A program made the position numbers and the translations under genes. 64,000 nt of DNA from NCBI GenBank assembly GCA_019918135.1, contig WBZZ01004536.1, positions 127,501-191,500 of the forward strand, read 5' to 3'. The stretch comes from Paulinella micropora. Lineage: Eukaryota; Cercozoa; Imbricatea; Euglyphida; Paulinellidae. The notes below the pieces were generated by a model. That model saw nothing but the letters and a program-made list of their open reading frames with translations. It ran no database searches and was not told the origin of the DNA. Position 1 is the stretch's first letter; each line of letters begins with the position of its first letter. Positions 35,156 through 44,672 of the stretch are shown in pieces.

Positions 35156-36360
35156 ATGAACCTTTTTGGTCAAAGCACGAATACACCATCGTCATCAACT
35201 ACATCGTCGTCGTCTTCTTTATCTATTGATAGCATAAAAGACGCATTACCAACAACCGCCTTCGGAGAATTGCGAACGGCTACTCTGTCGCAAGTATTAC
35301 AAAATGTATTTACATATGGTATTAATACGCGGTTTTTTGACAAAACAGAAACAAACGGCGGGGTGGTATCAACTGCTAATTCAATGGCGGTTTTGACTAC
35401 ATCGGCCTCAGGTAATTCAACCGCACAGATTACGACTATTGAGCGAGCCAAATATAGAAGTGGTATGGGTTTAGTTGCTAGATTTGCCGCATAGTTTCCA
35501 TCATCCATTGCAGCAGACACTTTCAATCGCGATATTTGCATAGGCACACCAGCAGATAATTTATGTTTTAGGCAATTAAACTTGGGAATGTCCGTTGTAA
35601 TAACGGCGGGAAGTGTAGAAAATGTGGTCAGTCAATATGCGTGGAATGTTGATAAATGTAATAATATTGGAAACTTCCCCACGATTGATTTTTACTAAAT
35701 TAAATGTGTTTGAAATAGTTGTTCAGTATCTGGGCAGTGGTCAAATTACATTCAAAATAGAAACCCGCGATTAAATATGCGAGCACTGCTACCACTCCAT
35801 CATTAGATCAGGCGGCGTTTGCTATTTATGCGAAGGCGTATTCATCAAGTCTGGCATCCGTTGTAATGAAAACTGCTAGCATGTTTTTGGCAGTTGAAGG
35901 GAATATTGATCGGACTATTGCTATAACTAACTCGTATGATAATGTTAAGAGTATAGGATCAACTGAGAATGCCATATTTACTATTAGAAACCGCGCCACA
36001 TTCAACAGCAAAACGAATTACAACATAATCTACTTTGAGAATTTATGTATTAGCAATTCAGACACTAAAACGTGTATCGCAAGAATTATTCTTAATACCA
36101 CATTTGGAGGAACACCTTCTTATTAAAATTACGATACAAACACATGGTTAGCAGAAGTTGATACGGCAGGAACTACAAGAACGGGCGGAAGTGTGATGTT
36201 CACATATGTGTTGTCTGGTGGTTCGTCAATATACATTGATTTGTCTCAATATAATATCAAGATAGGGTCAATTAAAACATTTACTGTATCCGCACAAAAT
36301 ACAAGCGGTGGAACCGCGAGTATTTACGCTTCATTAAAATGGATTGAAGATAAGATTTAA
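35156..36360 (+). pseudogene. virion structural protein with FGELRTA-type N-terminus
   Basis: It starts MNLFGQSTNTP, then a Ser/Thr linker, then FGELRTATLSQVLQNVFTYG and later a YRSGMGLVARFAA segment. This FGEL(R)TA ... YG(I)N ... YR.G.G..(A)RF pattern is one I associate with structural proteins of aquatic phages and large DNA viruses. The C-terminal end has SQYNIKIGSIKTFTVSAQN and ends KWIEDKI. It is likely a surface or tail-fibre-like protein. The region is broken. A second gene with the same first residues lies at 49,144. Confidence 0.5.
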
Positions 36361-36410
36361 ACAAAAAAAATACTTTATTTATTCTTAAGCATCAACTTTC
36401 TTTTCTATCT

Positions 36411-36611
36411 CTATTGACATTTTTTTATGTATTCAAAATCCCTACCCTTAATTAATTTTTCTGTTGTAGGTGCGTGATTTTTCTTCAAATATATGTAAAA
36501 CTGATCAATATTGACACCGCAGGGGATTAGATATTTATGTTGTCGTTGCCGTCGTAAGTTGATGTTTTTTGTCAGAGTGAATAGTGTATCTAAATTTTCT
36601 ATAAATGTCAT
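36411..36611 (-). CDS. small protein, unidentified
   Basis: Sixty-six residues starting MTFIENLDTLFTLTKNINLR. The start at 36,611 is preferred because an ATAAATATA tract immediately precedes it. Its basic middle segment (RRQRQHKYLIP) suggests nucleic-acid contact, but no family is recognised. It lies directly downstream of the penton-like gene on the same strand. Confidence 0.45.
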   Translation of the reverse strand: MTFIENLDTLFTLTKNINLRRQRQHKYLIPCGVNIDQFYIYLKKNHAPTTEKLIKGRDFEYIKKCQ

Positions 36612-36639
36612 TATATTTATGTATTTTCTTTTTTTCAGT

Positions 36640-37413
36640 TTAAGCATGATAGGCCTTTAAGAGAATTGAAACTTCAAAATTGACAGGATATTCAAGGACA
36701 TTGCCACTCGCATTTCGAATGACGATATCAATAGTTCTTAAACTTTTCGTTGTATTAAATGGCACATAATCGGCAACATCGTTTGATGATTCAAAGTAGC
36801 ACTGGACTCCATAGGGCTTATCTAAATTGCATTTACCAACGACAGAAAAATTACCATTTGCTTCAACTAACCCAGACTGATTCAATGCACGGCTATGCAC
36901 ATAAACTGCTGTTTCACCAATTAGATTTACTATGGATTGCATTGTGCTACTCGCCGCCGCCGAAATATCGGCAGTTAGTCCTATCTTGTCTCTAATCGTG
37001 CTATTATCGTAATCAAAAGCATACGCATCACCAGTGAAAGCGAAATTCAATTTATTAACGGAGTTCAAAGTTATAACCACAGAGTTTGGGGTAATTGCTG
37101 AATTAATTGCAGTTTGAAGGGTGGTAATAAATGTATCAATGGTGTATTGATTTTCTGTTACGATTGCCGTTTTTGTAGCAGATCCAGTTGTTTTAATCAA
37201 TGTGAGAGTGTTGGCATAACTCGGTATGTTTGGGAAAACATTTGGAATAGAGATACTCTTAACGACATAAGCACTGATTATATCAATATTACGACCAGTT
37301 GCTGGGAGATCAACAACGAAACGGCCATTGTGAGTAGAAGCGGATTTTGATTCTGTTTTATCACTTGAGGAGACGCGAAGGAGGAATTTTTTTTGTTCGC
37401 TTTTCATCTTCAA
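36640..37413 (-). CDS. minor capsid (penton-like) protein
   Basis: A 257-residue frame that looks whole. It begins with a basic stretch (MKMKSEQKKFLLRVSSSDKT), then beta-rich sequence: GRFVVDLPATGRNIDIISAY, PNVFPNIPSYANTL and IDIVIRNASGNVLEYPVNFE near the end. In Polintons, PLVs and virophages a single-jelly-roll penton protein is encoded next to the major capsid gene, and its length (about 250-350 residues), beta content and position here fit. It forms the five-fold vertices of the capsid. Homology is inferred from context and composition. Confidence 0.6.
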   Translation of the reverse strand: MKMKSEQKKFLLRVSSSDKTESKSASTHNGRFVVDLPATGRNIDIISAYVVKSISIPNVFPNIPSYANTLTLIKTTGSATKTAIVTENQYTIDTFITTLQTAINSAITPNSVVITLNSVNKLNFAFTGDAYAFDYDNSTIRDKIGLTADISAAASSTMQSIVNLIGETAVYVHSRALNQSGLVEANGNFSVVGKCNLDKPYGVQCYFESSNDVADYVPFNTTKSLRTIDIVIRNASGNVLEYPVNFEVSILLKAYHA

Positions 37414-37547
37414 GATTGCTTATCGTAAATGACATCGCTATATTATAAAACATATTATTATTTTTTAAATTTTTTTATTGTTTTACGACACATCTACTAG
37501 GGTAGATAGATGCGACTTTGACATATTTCAATCAAGCAGTGATAGCC

Positions 37548-38445
37548 TTATTTGTAGCCATAATCAGAAGCATACCGAAGAGTAACTTCAGCAGTTCGCG
37601 AATTATTAACTGTAAGACCAGACGCTCCAATATGCGGAGACTGATTGAGAGTTTGGACATTGGTGGCAAATCCTCCGTTTGTAGCAGTAGTGGCAAGTCC
37701 GGCAGAATACCAATAGCGAAAGTCTTCAAGAGAAACAGAGGAAGTCATATAAGCATCACGAATACCCATAGTCGCTTGGAGATTGGTAATATACAATTCT
37801 GCGCACCCTCGCTGAACGGAGGCAAGTGTATCGGTGCTTCCTCCTATTTCCATCTTCTGCTGTGGAGCATACCAATCACCAATACGACATTGATATTGTC
37901 TATAAGGCATTTGAGCAGTTCCCAAGTTATCAATGCTAGCATTATCAGAAAGCACATTCTGAGTTACGATATACAAGCACTGAGCACGGGCAACGGCCTT
38001 ATTTACTTGAAGATTAAAATCAACAGACGTTCCTGGATTTGCTTTTTGATTGTAATATGTTTCGTAAGTGTATGGAAGCCCATCCTTGCTTCCCATCTGT
38101 TCCAAAATATTTCTCTGGACGCCAGGAGCAAGTGAGAAGGTTTCCAACATTACAACTGGATTTGCCATGGTGTAAGTGAGAGGAGTGCCAGTAAAAACAG
38201 TGGGAACACCACCAGTAGCAGTTCCAATAATAGTCATGCTTCCTGTGGCGGGGCAAATGTCAAACGAAGCCTCATACCACTAATCAAAGAGGGAGGAATG
38301 AGAGTTTCCTCATTAAACACTCCCGAAAAGTAATGAAGAGGAATACAAAGTCTCAAATAATTGCCAGTCGCAACACTACCAGCAGTGGGGACATTGAGTG
38401 CAAAATTAACAACTGAAGGGTCAGTAACATTAGAACTATTTCTAA
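37548..38445 (-). pseudogene. major capsid protein (double jelly-roll), partial
   Basis: Minus-strand sequence shows NYLRLCIPLHYFSGVFNEET, then ISGMRLRLTFAPP, GDWYAPQQKMEIGG and a C-terminal region with YITNLQATMGIRDAYMTSSV and EDFRYWYSAGLATT. The combination of a capsid-like PL.YFSG segment with repeated beta-strand blocks is typical of double-jelly-roll capsid proteins of PLVs and virophages, which build the icosahedral shell as trimers. It is adjacent to the penton-like gene, as is usual. It is partial and broken. Confidence 0.7.
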
Positions 38446-38454
38446 TCCATTCAC

Positions 38455-38712
38455 CTTCTTTACGAAGTAATGGATTTACATTATCACATGGGTAGTCTTC
38501 AAGTAATTCAATGTAATCATCCCCATATTTTAATATTTCAAAACTTGAATATGTTCCTTTTTTTTGCCAGACATATATTCTCTATAAGTTTGCCTATGTC
38601 GTCCAAGTCGTTGAGCCAATGTCTGTGTAGTTGAACCAATATATATTTGGTCTGTCTGATGCGACCTAATCGCATAAATCTTACCTTTCTTACAATCTCC
38701 AACCCGTGGCAT
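38455..38712 (-). pseudogene. GIY-YIG nuclease domain, partial
   Basis: It begins MPRVGDCKKGKIYAIRSHQT and contains the two hallmark strands GKIYAIRS and QIYIGSTTQT, then LAQRLGRHRQTYREY with the catalytic-type Arg. This is a GIY-YIG endonuclease fold, common in homing endonucleases of large DNA viruses and PLVs. It lies immediately next to the capsid fragment on the same strand. In many viruses such genes move as selfish homing elements. It is partial. Confidence 0.75.
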
Positions 38713-38754
38713 ATTGTCTATCCTTTGTTATTATTATGTATCGTTATCTTTAAA

Positions 38755-38982
38755 TCATAAATTACCGCATTCATATATATGTGTCATATACCATCTATTA
38801 TCACCCGCACACATTAAAGGCAGTGCCTCATCAAAACTGCGACACATATTATTTCCGTTATTTATGAAAACACACTTAAACCCTGTATCTACACCTTGCT
38901 TTATACAATAAGCACAACTCTCATTCTTTTTTCTGAGTATCGCAAGTAAAAGTCGCAGGCAGTCCGAGCAATTGCCGAGCAC
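38755..38982 (-). CDS. short Cys-rich frame, unidentified
   Basis: Seventy-five residues with MLGNCSDCLRLLL and later ESCAYCIKQGVDTGF, giving two CX2C pairs that could bind zinc. No upstream TATA-type tract is as clear as for its neighbours. It could be a small viral zinc protein or a remnant of a longer gene. Confidence 0.35.
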   Translation of the reverse strand: MLGNCSDCLRLLLAILRKKNESCAYCIKQGVDTGFKCVFINNGNNMCRSFDEALPLMCAGDNRWYMTHIYECGNL

Positions 38983-39004
38983 ACGAATAGCAATATTAAT
39001 AACA

Positions 39005-39223
39005 TTATATATTATCTTTTTGTTTGATTATGTTATTATAAATCACTTGTCGTTGCTTATCTGATAGCGGTAAGCGGTAAAGTATATTTTCAGGTTTTCT
39101 AAAAATATCGGGGTTTCTATTCACTAAGTTCTGAGTGATGCGGATTTGGTTTATCTCCTTTCCAAGTTTTTCCAACTCTTCAAGTTGTTGCTCGTCTTTG
39201 CTTTTTTCTTTTTTATTATCCAT
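39005..39223 (-). CDS. small coiled-coil-like protein
   Basis: Seventy-two residues starting MDNKKEKSKDEQQLEELEKL, highly charged and helical, then NPDIFRKPENILYRLPLSDK. The start at 39,223 is chosen because it lies 24 bp from the divergent start of the large virion gene, with a GTTATATAATAG tract between. Function unknown. The frame looks whole. Confidence 0.55.
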   Translation of the reverse strand: MDNKKEKSKDEQQLEELEKLGKEINQIRITQNLVNRNPDIFRKPENILYRLPLSDKQRQVIYNNIIKQKDNI

Positions 39224-39247
39224 GTTATATAATAGCGGATTAAAAAA
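39224..39247. promoter_or_regulatory. 24-bp divergent promoter with TATATAAT
   Basis: As at 35,132-35,155, two divergent start codons are separated by exactly 24 bp, which contain TATATAATAG. The repeated spacing suggests a compact bidirectional promoter layout used by this virus. Confidence 0.5.
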
Positions 39248-41653
39248 ATGCCACACGAAAAACCATTTTTTACGTATTATAACGAAATTAGACGTGAAAA
39301 TAAGTATTTGTTGGATGAAGCAGACGATTTTTGGATTGATCAAGTTGATGAAGGCATCAATAGTCAAGCCCGCGAGAGGCTTAGAGCGGATAGATTGTTG
39401 GATGCTTCAACAAGAGGGAAAAATACTATGGAGGATTTAAAAGATAGGATTAGTGCGTTGGACAATAAGCAAAGCATTTATGCAAACATGAATTACGATG
39501 AACTGAAAGCGCACCTCCAAGATGACGGCATTGATATGAAAGAATTTGAAAGAAAACATGGAACTGCCCCCATGAACGAACAAATGATTGAAATGCAAAA
39601 ATTAGCAATGGCTACCGATAAATATGATATAATGCACATAGAAGACAATATCCAGCAAATGAAGCGTGATATAACACAATTGGTAAAACAAGGATATAAA
39701 GAAGAAGACTTAAAACGATTAACCGATAAAGGCTTAACGTATATGAAAAACAAAGGCAAAGCGGACAAAACTCTCGTAATACGAAGAGAGGATAGAAAGC
39801 AAGCGGAGCAGGAATATAAGGAATGGAAAGAAAACCGAGAAGAGTGGGAGAGAAAACACCCAGATGATGCTTTAATAGAAGCACAGATAGGCGACGAACA
39901 CAAGATGCTTGTGCCACGAATAACTGATGATCCCCGAAATGTAGATAGATTTGTTGATGCTATTATTAGAAGTATTCAAGAGATAATTATGGGTCCCAGA
40001 CTTAATAGATTACTTAACGTTGCTACAGGTGTTGGGCGATATGGTGTGAGAAGGCTAGCGTGGGGGCAGACATTGAGATTAGTTGCCAACAATCCACAAC
40101 TACGTGCGATGAATGTTGGATTACTTGGAAGAAGAGCAGATGCTTTCAATGCCCTTTTGCTAGCACTAGCAAGAAATGAAGCGCCACAGGGATTGCCTCC
40201 GCCTAATCCTCTTTTGATCGCAAGCGGACAGCAAAGAATAGGTGATTACGTATTAAGTGAATATGCGCGCAGATTAGCCACTGGAATAATGTCTTTAAAT
40301 GCGTGGCAAGTTTTTAAAACAGGCGTAGAGACTATGACAATTGCTGGTCTTGCAAAAGCACTTAAAGCAATATATAAAACATGGTCTGCTCGACCAGATG
40401 CTCTCATTAAGTTGGAAGAAGAACGAATTCATACCGAGGAAAGTAATTACAATGGTGGGGGCACACGAGTGGAAAGCCGTCTTCAATTAGAAGATAGAAC
40501 TCGTGGCAAATTTCCTTACATTCTCCCAGCAGATGCTTTGGACTTAGTTGCTTTCGAACATGATTTATTGTATGCGTCTGGCGACAAGAATGTCCAAGAC
40601 TTTGCAGATAAACGATACTTTGAAAGAATTACCAACATGAGTGATTATCTAACGAGTAATGGATTGGCTACGGCCGAAGTTGCCAAGAGTATTTTTGACA
40701 ATTACAACTCAATGTTTTCAAAAGCGGATATATCTAGAATGGCCTTGGAAGCACAGGGGAGGGCACGTGGCGGAGTATCTTTTTGGGATGCAATGAAGTT
40801 TTGGAAAACTATCAAAACCACTCCTCCAGATGCGAAGCATAATGGATTTATAGGCGATGTAGATAAAACATTTATGTCCATGATTGGTATCATGAAAAAT
40901 GTGGGCAGTTTTGACAAGGATGCAACATTTAAAGTAAATAAAATAGCCAATCCTGCTACATTCAGCACACAATATGCGGAACTCGTTGATGATTTTAATA
41001 AAATAGTTAAATCGCAAGAAAAAGCGGATGGTGTGAAAGGATATTCTCTTATCGCACCAGCAAATGAAACTACAATAAATAATTTGGTAGAAAAAATAAA
41101 TACACATAGCACAAAAGATATTCCACCAAGTATAGAGAAGGAAATAATTGTTGAGGTTAAGCCCACGCTAAATCAAACAGAAATGGTGGTAGCACCTATA
41201 GATTCAATCGGACTTGGTAATAACTTGGATATACTTCAAGATAAGGCATCCCAAGTGAAGCATTTGAAAGGGTTTGTTAATATGCTAAAAAATAAAACTG
41301 GAAAGAAAATATCTTTGACATTGTCAGATTATGACAAGCCTATTAGTGGATGGGAAAAGGCCATAAGGCAAGCATTCAACAAAGGGGCTAGTAAGTCAGA
41401 TATAGCAGAGGTAGATGACGTATTGGATAAGAGAATTTATGAAGAAGTGAGAGGTAAATTGACGCCAGAACAAATGAAGCAATTGGAGGATTTAGAAGTG
41501 AAGGATTCTGAATTGGAAAGGCGATACCAACACCAGCACCACAAACCATGCCACCAGCACCACAAACTCAACCACCACAAACCATGCCACCGCAAACTCA
41601 ACCACCAGCACCGCAAACAACACAAGCACCATCACCACCAAATCCACAAGTAG
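39248..41653 (+). CDS. large virion protein with PLA2-like domain
   Basis: An 801-residue open frame. The N-terminal 230 residues are charged and helical (coiled-coil-like). Around residues 400-460 is a phospholipase-A2-like segment: YNGGGTRVESRL (compare the Y.GPGT calcium loop of parvovirus VP1) followed by LPADALDLVAFEHDLLYASG, which has the D..A..HD..Y catalytic layout at about residues 430-441. Parvoviruses use such a domain to breach endosomal membranes, and comparable domains are known in adintovirus-like elements. The rest is helical. Role in virion entry is inferred. The gene precedes the packaging ATPase. Confidence 0.65.
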   Translation: MPHEKPFFTYYNEIRRENKYLLDEADDFWIDQVDEGINSQARERLRADRLLDASTRGKNTMEDLKDRISALDNKQSIYANMNYDELKAHLQDDGIDMKEFERKHGTAPMNEQMIEMQKLAMATDKYDIMHIEDNIQQMKRDITQLVKQGYKEEDLKRLTDKGLTYMKNKGKADKTLVIRREDRKQAEQEYKEWKENREEWERKHPDDALIEAQIGDEHKMLVPRITDDPRNVDRFVDAIIRSIQEIIMGPRLNRLLNVATGVGRYGVRRLAWGQTLRLVANNPQLRAMNVGLLGRRADAFNALLLALARNEAPQGLPPPNPLLIASGQQRIGDYVLSEYARRLATGIMSLNAWQVFKTGVETMTIAGLAKALKAIYKTWSARPDALIKLEEERIHTEESNYNGGGTRVESRLQLEDRTRGKFPYILPADALDLVAFEHDLLYASGDKNVQDFADKRYFERITNMSDYLTSNGLATAEVAKSIFDNYNSMFSKADISRMALEAQGRARGGVSFWDAMKFWKTIKTTPPDAKHNGFIGDVDKTFMSMIGIMKNVGSFDKDATFKVNKIANPATFSTQYAELVDDFNKIVKSQEKADGVKGYSLIAPANETTINNLVEKINTHSTKDIPPSIEKEIIVEVKPTLNQTEMVVAPIDSIGLGNNLDILQDKASQVKHLKGFVNMLKNKTGKKISLTLSDYDKPISGWEKAIRQAFNKGASKSDIAEVDDVLDKRIYEEVRGKLTPEQMKQLEDLEVKDSELERRYQHQHHKPCHQHHKLNHHKPCHRKLNHQHRKQHKHHHHQIHK

Positions 41654-42273
41654 CCGCATTCGTAGAGGAACCTGTTCAACCGCCACAGAATAATTTAAAA
41701 GAAGACCCAGATAATGCAACAACTAATGACCAAATGGTTGATAGCATGAGAAGCATTGATAAATTGGTTGATAAGATTATGGGAAAATCTGCCGCCGATG
41801 AAAGAGAAGATATGTTAGCACTTATCCGATTTCTTATGCCAAGTGATCAGAATGGAGGTATCGGCACTTCGCAAACAAGCCCACTTATTAAAGGCAACGA
41901 ACAAAGACGCGATCGTGTGCTAGCAACTAAGAATGATTTTGAATTACTAGACAACACACTTTATAGCAACACAAATAACCACTTTATGGTGAATAAATAT
42001 AATAGAGCCGTCAGTCAGACCAGAATAAACAAAAAAAGAGAATTTCCCAAAATGAAACGAAAACTGACGAGAAAATTTCCCGCTGAAATCCCGCGACAAG
42101 TTCAAACTCGCTCAGAAAGAAAGGATTTTAAACCGCTCGTCAATCCTCCAAGTAATTATGCTTTTGGTAGTCCTTACTCTCCTTATTTCTATAATTATGC
42201 TTCACCACCCCAACCATTTGGTGCTGAATATGATAATTATAGATATAATCCAAACTATTTTCAAAACCCATAA
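41548..42273 (+). CDS. proline-rich virion-like protein region
   Basis: The frame starts in a Pro/Gln-rich tract (MPPAPQTQPPQTMPPQTQPP), continues through a helical acidic segment (MRSIDKLVDKIMGKSAADER) and ends in a Tyr/Pro/Asn-rich tail (YSPYFYNYASPPQPFGAEYD). Such low-complexity tails are common in internal virion proteins that bridge capsid and DNA. It overlaps the preceding gene and ends a few bases before the packaging ATPase start. Confidence 0.45.
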   Translation: MPPAPQTQPPQTMPPQTQPPAPQTTQAPSPPNPQVAAFVEEPVQPPQNNLKEDPDNATTNDQMVDSMRSIDKLVDKIMGKSAADEREDMLALIRFLMPSDQNGGIGTSQTSPLIKGNEQRRDRVLATKNDFELLDNTLYSNTNNHFMVNKYNRAVSQTRINKKREFPKMKRKLTRKFPAEIPRQVQTRSERKDFKPLVNPPSNYAFGSPYSPYFYNYASPPQPFGAEYDNYRYNPNYFQNP

Positions 42274-42280
42274 TATAGTA

Positions 42281-43183
42281 ATGCCTAGATCTATACATAA
42301 AGGATTAATAGCAAACAAGTTGCCACGAAAAACACTTTTGAAGCAGAATCTGGAAAAAACTAATATAGAAAAAGCACACGAGGAATTTACTATTGACAGA
42401 CCAGTAATAACAGAGTTAGATAGCAAAAAACCGCCCAAATTTATGAATGACTTGGAAATACAACCAATTAAAACACAAAGAGATGGGGTTGAATTGCTTC
42501 CTATTCAAAAAGAAGGAATATTGCCAGCAATGGGGACTATGGTTATATGTGCAAGCACTGGCGGAGGTAAATCAGTTATGATTTGTAATCTACTCGCCAA
42601 AAAGAACATGTTGAAAAGTTTTTATGATAGAATAGTCGTCTTTTGCTTAGGTCCGTGCCCGATTTTGGAAGACACTCTCAAGTTAAAAAAAGAAGACATA
42701 ATCAAAGAGGATAAGCCTGAGTTAATGAGAGAAATATTAACCAAACAAAAAGAACTGATTAAAACTAAAGGGTTTAAGAAGGCACCAAAAATATTATTGT
42801 TATTGGATGACATTGCACAGAGTAAAACTTTTCTCAAATCAGAAGTGCTTACCGAGTTGTTTTTCGCTTCAACACATGCTAAGGTGTCAGTCTGGGTAGC
42901 AACTCAGAGTTATACGCAACTCCCGCGAAGAATAAGAATTAATTGCCATTGGATGATTATTTTTAATGGAGTAAGGAGAAGCGAACTTGACAGACTGGCA
43001 GATGAATATGAAAGTCCTTTTCTCACTAAAAAAGAATTTTACAATATGGTTAAATATGCTACGGCAGAACCTTATTCATTCCTAGCAATTAACAACACTG
43101 CTAGTGATAGAACAACCCAGTTTAGAAAGAATTTCTCTACTATATTGCGATTAAATAAGGATAGAGATATGACGAACCTGTAA
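42281..43183 (+). CDS. FtsK/HerA-family genome packaging ATPase (A32-like)
   Basis: A 300-residue protein that pumps viral DNA into preformed capsids. The start at 42,281 (MPRSIHKGLI) is chosen because a TAATATAGTA tract immediately precedes it. Walker A is ASTGGGKS at residues 91-98, Walker B is ILLLLDDI at 171-178, and a VWVATQSYTQLP sensor-like segment follows near residue 210, all as in A32-type ATPases of PLVs, Polintons and virophages. Length is normal for PLVs. The frame looks whole. It lies between virion genes, as is typical for this module. Confidence 0.9.
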   Translation: MPRSIHKGLIANKLPRKTLLKQNLEKTNIEKAHEEFTIDRPVITELDSKKPPKFMNDLEIQPIKTQRDGVELLPIQKEGILPAMGTMVICASTGGGKSVMICNLLAKKNMLKSFYDRIVVFCLGPCPILEDTLKLKKEDIIKEDKPELMREILTKQKELIKTKGFKKAPKILLLLDDIAQSKTFLKSEVLTELFFASTHAKVSVWVATQSYTQLPRRIRINCHWMIIFNGVRRSELDRLADEYESPFLTKKEFYNMVKYATAEPYSFLAINNTASDRTTQFRKNFSTILRLNKDRDMTNL

Positions 43184-43225
43184 AAATTAAATTAAAAAGT
43201 TTTTTTTTCAGCAATAATATATAAT

Positions 43226-43393
43226 ATGGCGGAATCAACTAAATTATACAAAACTTGCTATCAGCAGGCAATCGCACTTTGGTATAAACAGAATTCGCAA
43301 GGAAAATTCGTAACAATTCGTAAGGGATCGCCCGAATACTTAGCAATAAGGAAGATAGAAGCGGATATTAAGAGTGGCAAGATTGTCAATTAA
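43226..43393 (+). CDS. small protein, unidentified
   Basis: Fifty-five residues (MAESTKLYKTCYQQAIALWY ... IKSGKIVN) behind an AATAATATATAAT tract. The pattern of an N-terminal helix and a basic C-terminus is often seen at the start of small Lys-rich viral proteins. No family is recognised. It follows the ATPase by 42 bp. Confidence 0.5.
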   Translation: MAESTKLYKTCYQQAIALWYKQNSQGKFVTIRKGSPEYLAIRKIEADIKSGKIVN

Positions 43394-43461
43394 AACCAAG
43401 AGTAAACAAATCAGGAAGTAAGAAAAATGAACAACCTATTGCCAGCGGGCAACCAGACCAA

Positions 43462-43818
43462 GTGCCAGACGAAGCATTGAAAAGAAAGGCACCAGACATA
43501 GAATCGGCAAATAATTCATCTCCCGAACCAAATGCAAAACCTGTTGAAATGTCTCCAGCGCCTAAGGTTGAACAATCCTTATCAAAATCTGTTAATCTCA
43601 CTCCTGTTGCCGTGCCAAAACAAACTACCACAACACCAGCGAGCAAGATAGAAGCAATAGAAGATGCTTATAAGGAAACTCCACCACCAACTAAGGAGGT
43701 TGCTCAAACTAGCGACAATGACGTAAATCAAGCCATAGCGGACTTAAAGAAAATGAAAGAGGAAAGAATTACACACAAGAATTTACAAATTATGAAAAAA
43801 ATAATTAATGCTAATTGA
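43462..43818 (+). CDS. Pro/Lys-rich protein, unidentified
   Basis: 118 residues (MPDEALKRKAPDIESANNSS...), Pro/Thr-rich in the middle and helical at the end (VNQAIADLKKMKEERITHKN). Disordered with a short helix; possibly a DNA-associated virion protein. The start is uncertain because the frame is open upstream. Confidence 0.4.
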   Translation: MPDEALKRKAPDIESANNSSPEPNAKPVEMSPAPKVEQSLSKSVNLTPVAVPKQTTTTPASKIEAIEDAYKETPPPTKEVAQTSDNDVNQAIADLKKMKEERITHKNLQIMKKIINAN

Positions 43819-43846
43819 CTCGTAAAATAATTATTATTATTATATA

Positions 43847-44041
43847 ATGATTAAAAACTCAAGTGCTTCAATTCGTTTGCCAATTGACTTTATTAATAAG
43901 ATAAATGAAGCAAACAGACCCGCGAGTGATGGATTTCTATTGAAGCAGTTTGAATTGTGGAGTAGTCATGGTGCCCCATTAGTTAATCAACCATTAACCG
44001 AATTTGGTGATCTTGTCTCACATGAGAAGAGCACTATTTAA
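43847..44041 (+). CDS. small protein, unidentified
   Basis: Sixty-four residues, MIKNSSASIRLPIDFINKIN onward, with the start immediately after an ATTATTATTATATA tract. No recognised domain. Confidence 0.45.
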   Translation: MIKNSSASIRLPIDFINKINEANRPASDGFLLKQFELWSSHGAPLVNQPLTEFGDLVSHEKSTI

Positions 44042-44075
44042 AACACATAAACTGACGTTTCTGATAACAAAGAAA

Positions 44076-44246
44076 ATGCGGATGTTGTTTATTTGGACAC
44101 TGCTGTTAGCAGTTTGGCTTATTTTAAAGAAAGCGGTTAAGAATGCTGAGGCAAGAGAGTTTCAATTGACTTCACCACAAGACACAAGACTTGACAACAT
44201 ACAGAAATCAGTTGATATTATTAAACAATCCGTTTCAGGTGAATAA
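44076..44246 (+). CDS. small single-pass membrane protein
   Basis: Fifty-six residues beginning MRMLFIWTLLLAVWLILKKA, a typical N-terminal membrane segment, followed by a charged tail with a helix (LDNIQKSVDIIKQ). Small membrane proteins are usual in PLVs and may be virion components. No homologue is recognised. Confidence 0.45.
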   Translation: MRMLFIWTLLLAVWLILKKAVKNAEAREFQLTSPQDTRLDNIQKSVDIIKQSVSGE

Positions 44247-44359
44247 TCATTTATTTTTAATTTCTATTGTTACTTTTTTAGTATAGTAGCATTGCGAATT
44301 TTACAATCCCACAAGCACACACAATAAAAATGGAAGGAAAGGATTCTAAAAATACTGAG

Positions 44360-44660
44360 GACCCTCAACAACCTCAGGTATGAGTTGCCAGCAAATCTAC
44401 TAGTAGCACTCACTGAACAGGGAAGTATCTTTAAGAAGAACTTTGCCGACCAGCAGACTTATACCAGTCAGTCGGGGACTGAAATGATTTTTACATTGCA
44501 GGCAAGCACTGATTATTTGTCGTTTGACATTATGGCAGAACATCTAGTAGCCACTGATGAAAAAGATAATGTTGCTTGTGCTCTGGGTTTCCAGAACACT
44601 CCCGCAACTGCTATTTTTGAAAGATTTTTTGCTAGAAAGCAAGGATGGAAGCGAACTTGA
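44360..44660 (+). pseudogene. capsid-like structural fragment
   Basis: The frame encodes ALTEQGSIFKKNFADQQTYT and MIFTLQASTDYLSFDIMAEH, a beta-rich segment that by style resembles the N-terminal region of viral capsid proteins. The assignment is tentative. It is a fragment of a broken gene. Confidence 0.35.
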
Positions 44661-44672
44661 ACGAATTGAAGA

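Noticed and set aside
39493-39917. Minus-strand frames inside the large virion gene
   Set aside because: Cys/Ser/Leu-rich shadows of the plus-strand gene without upstream signals.
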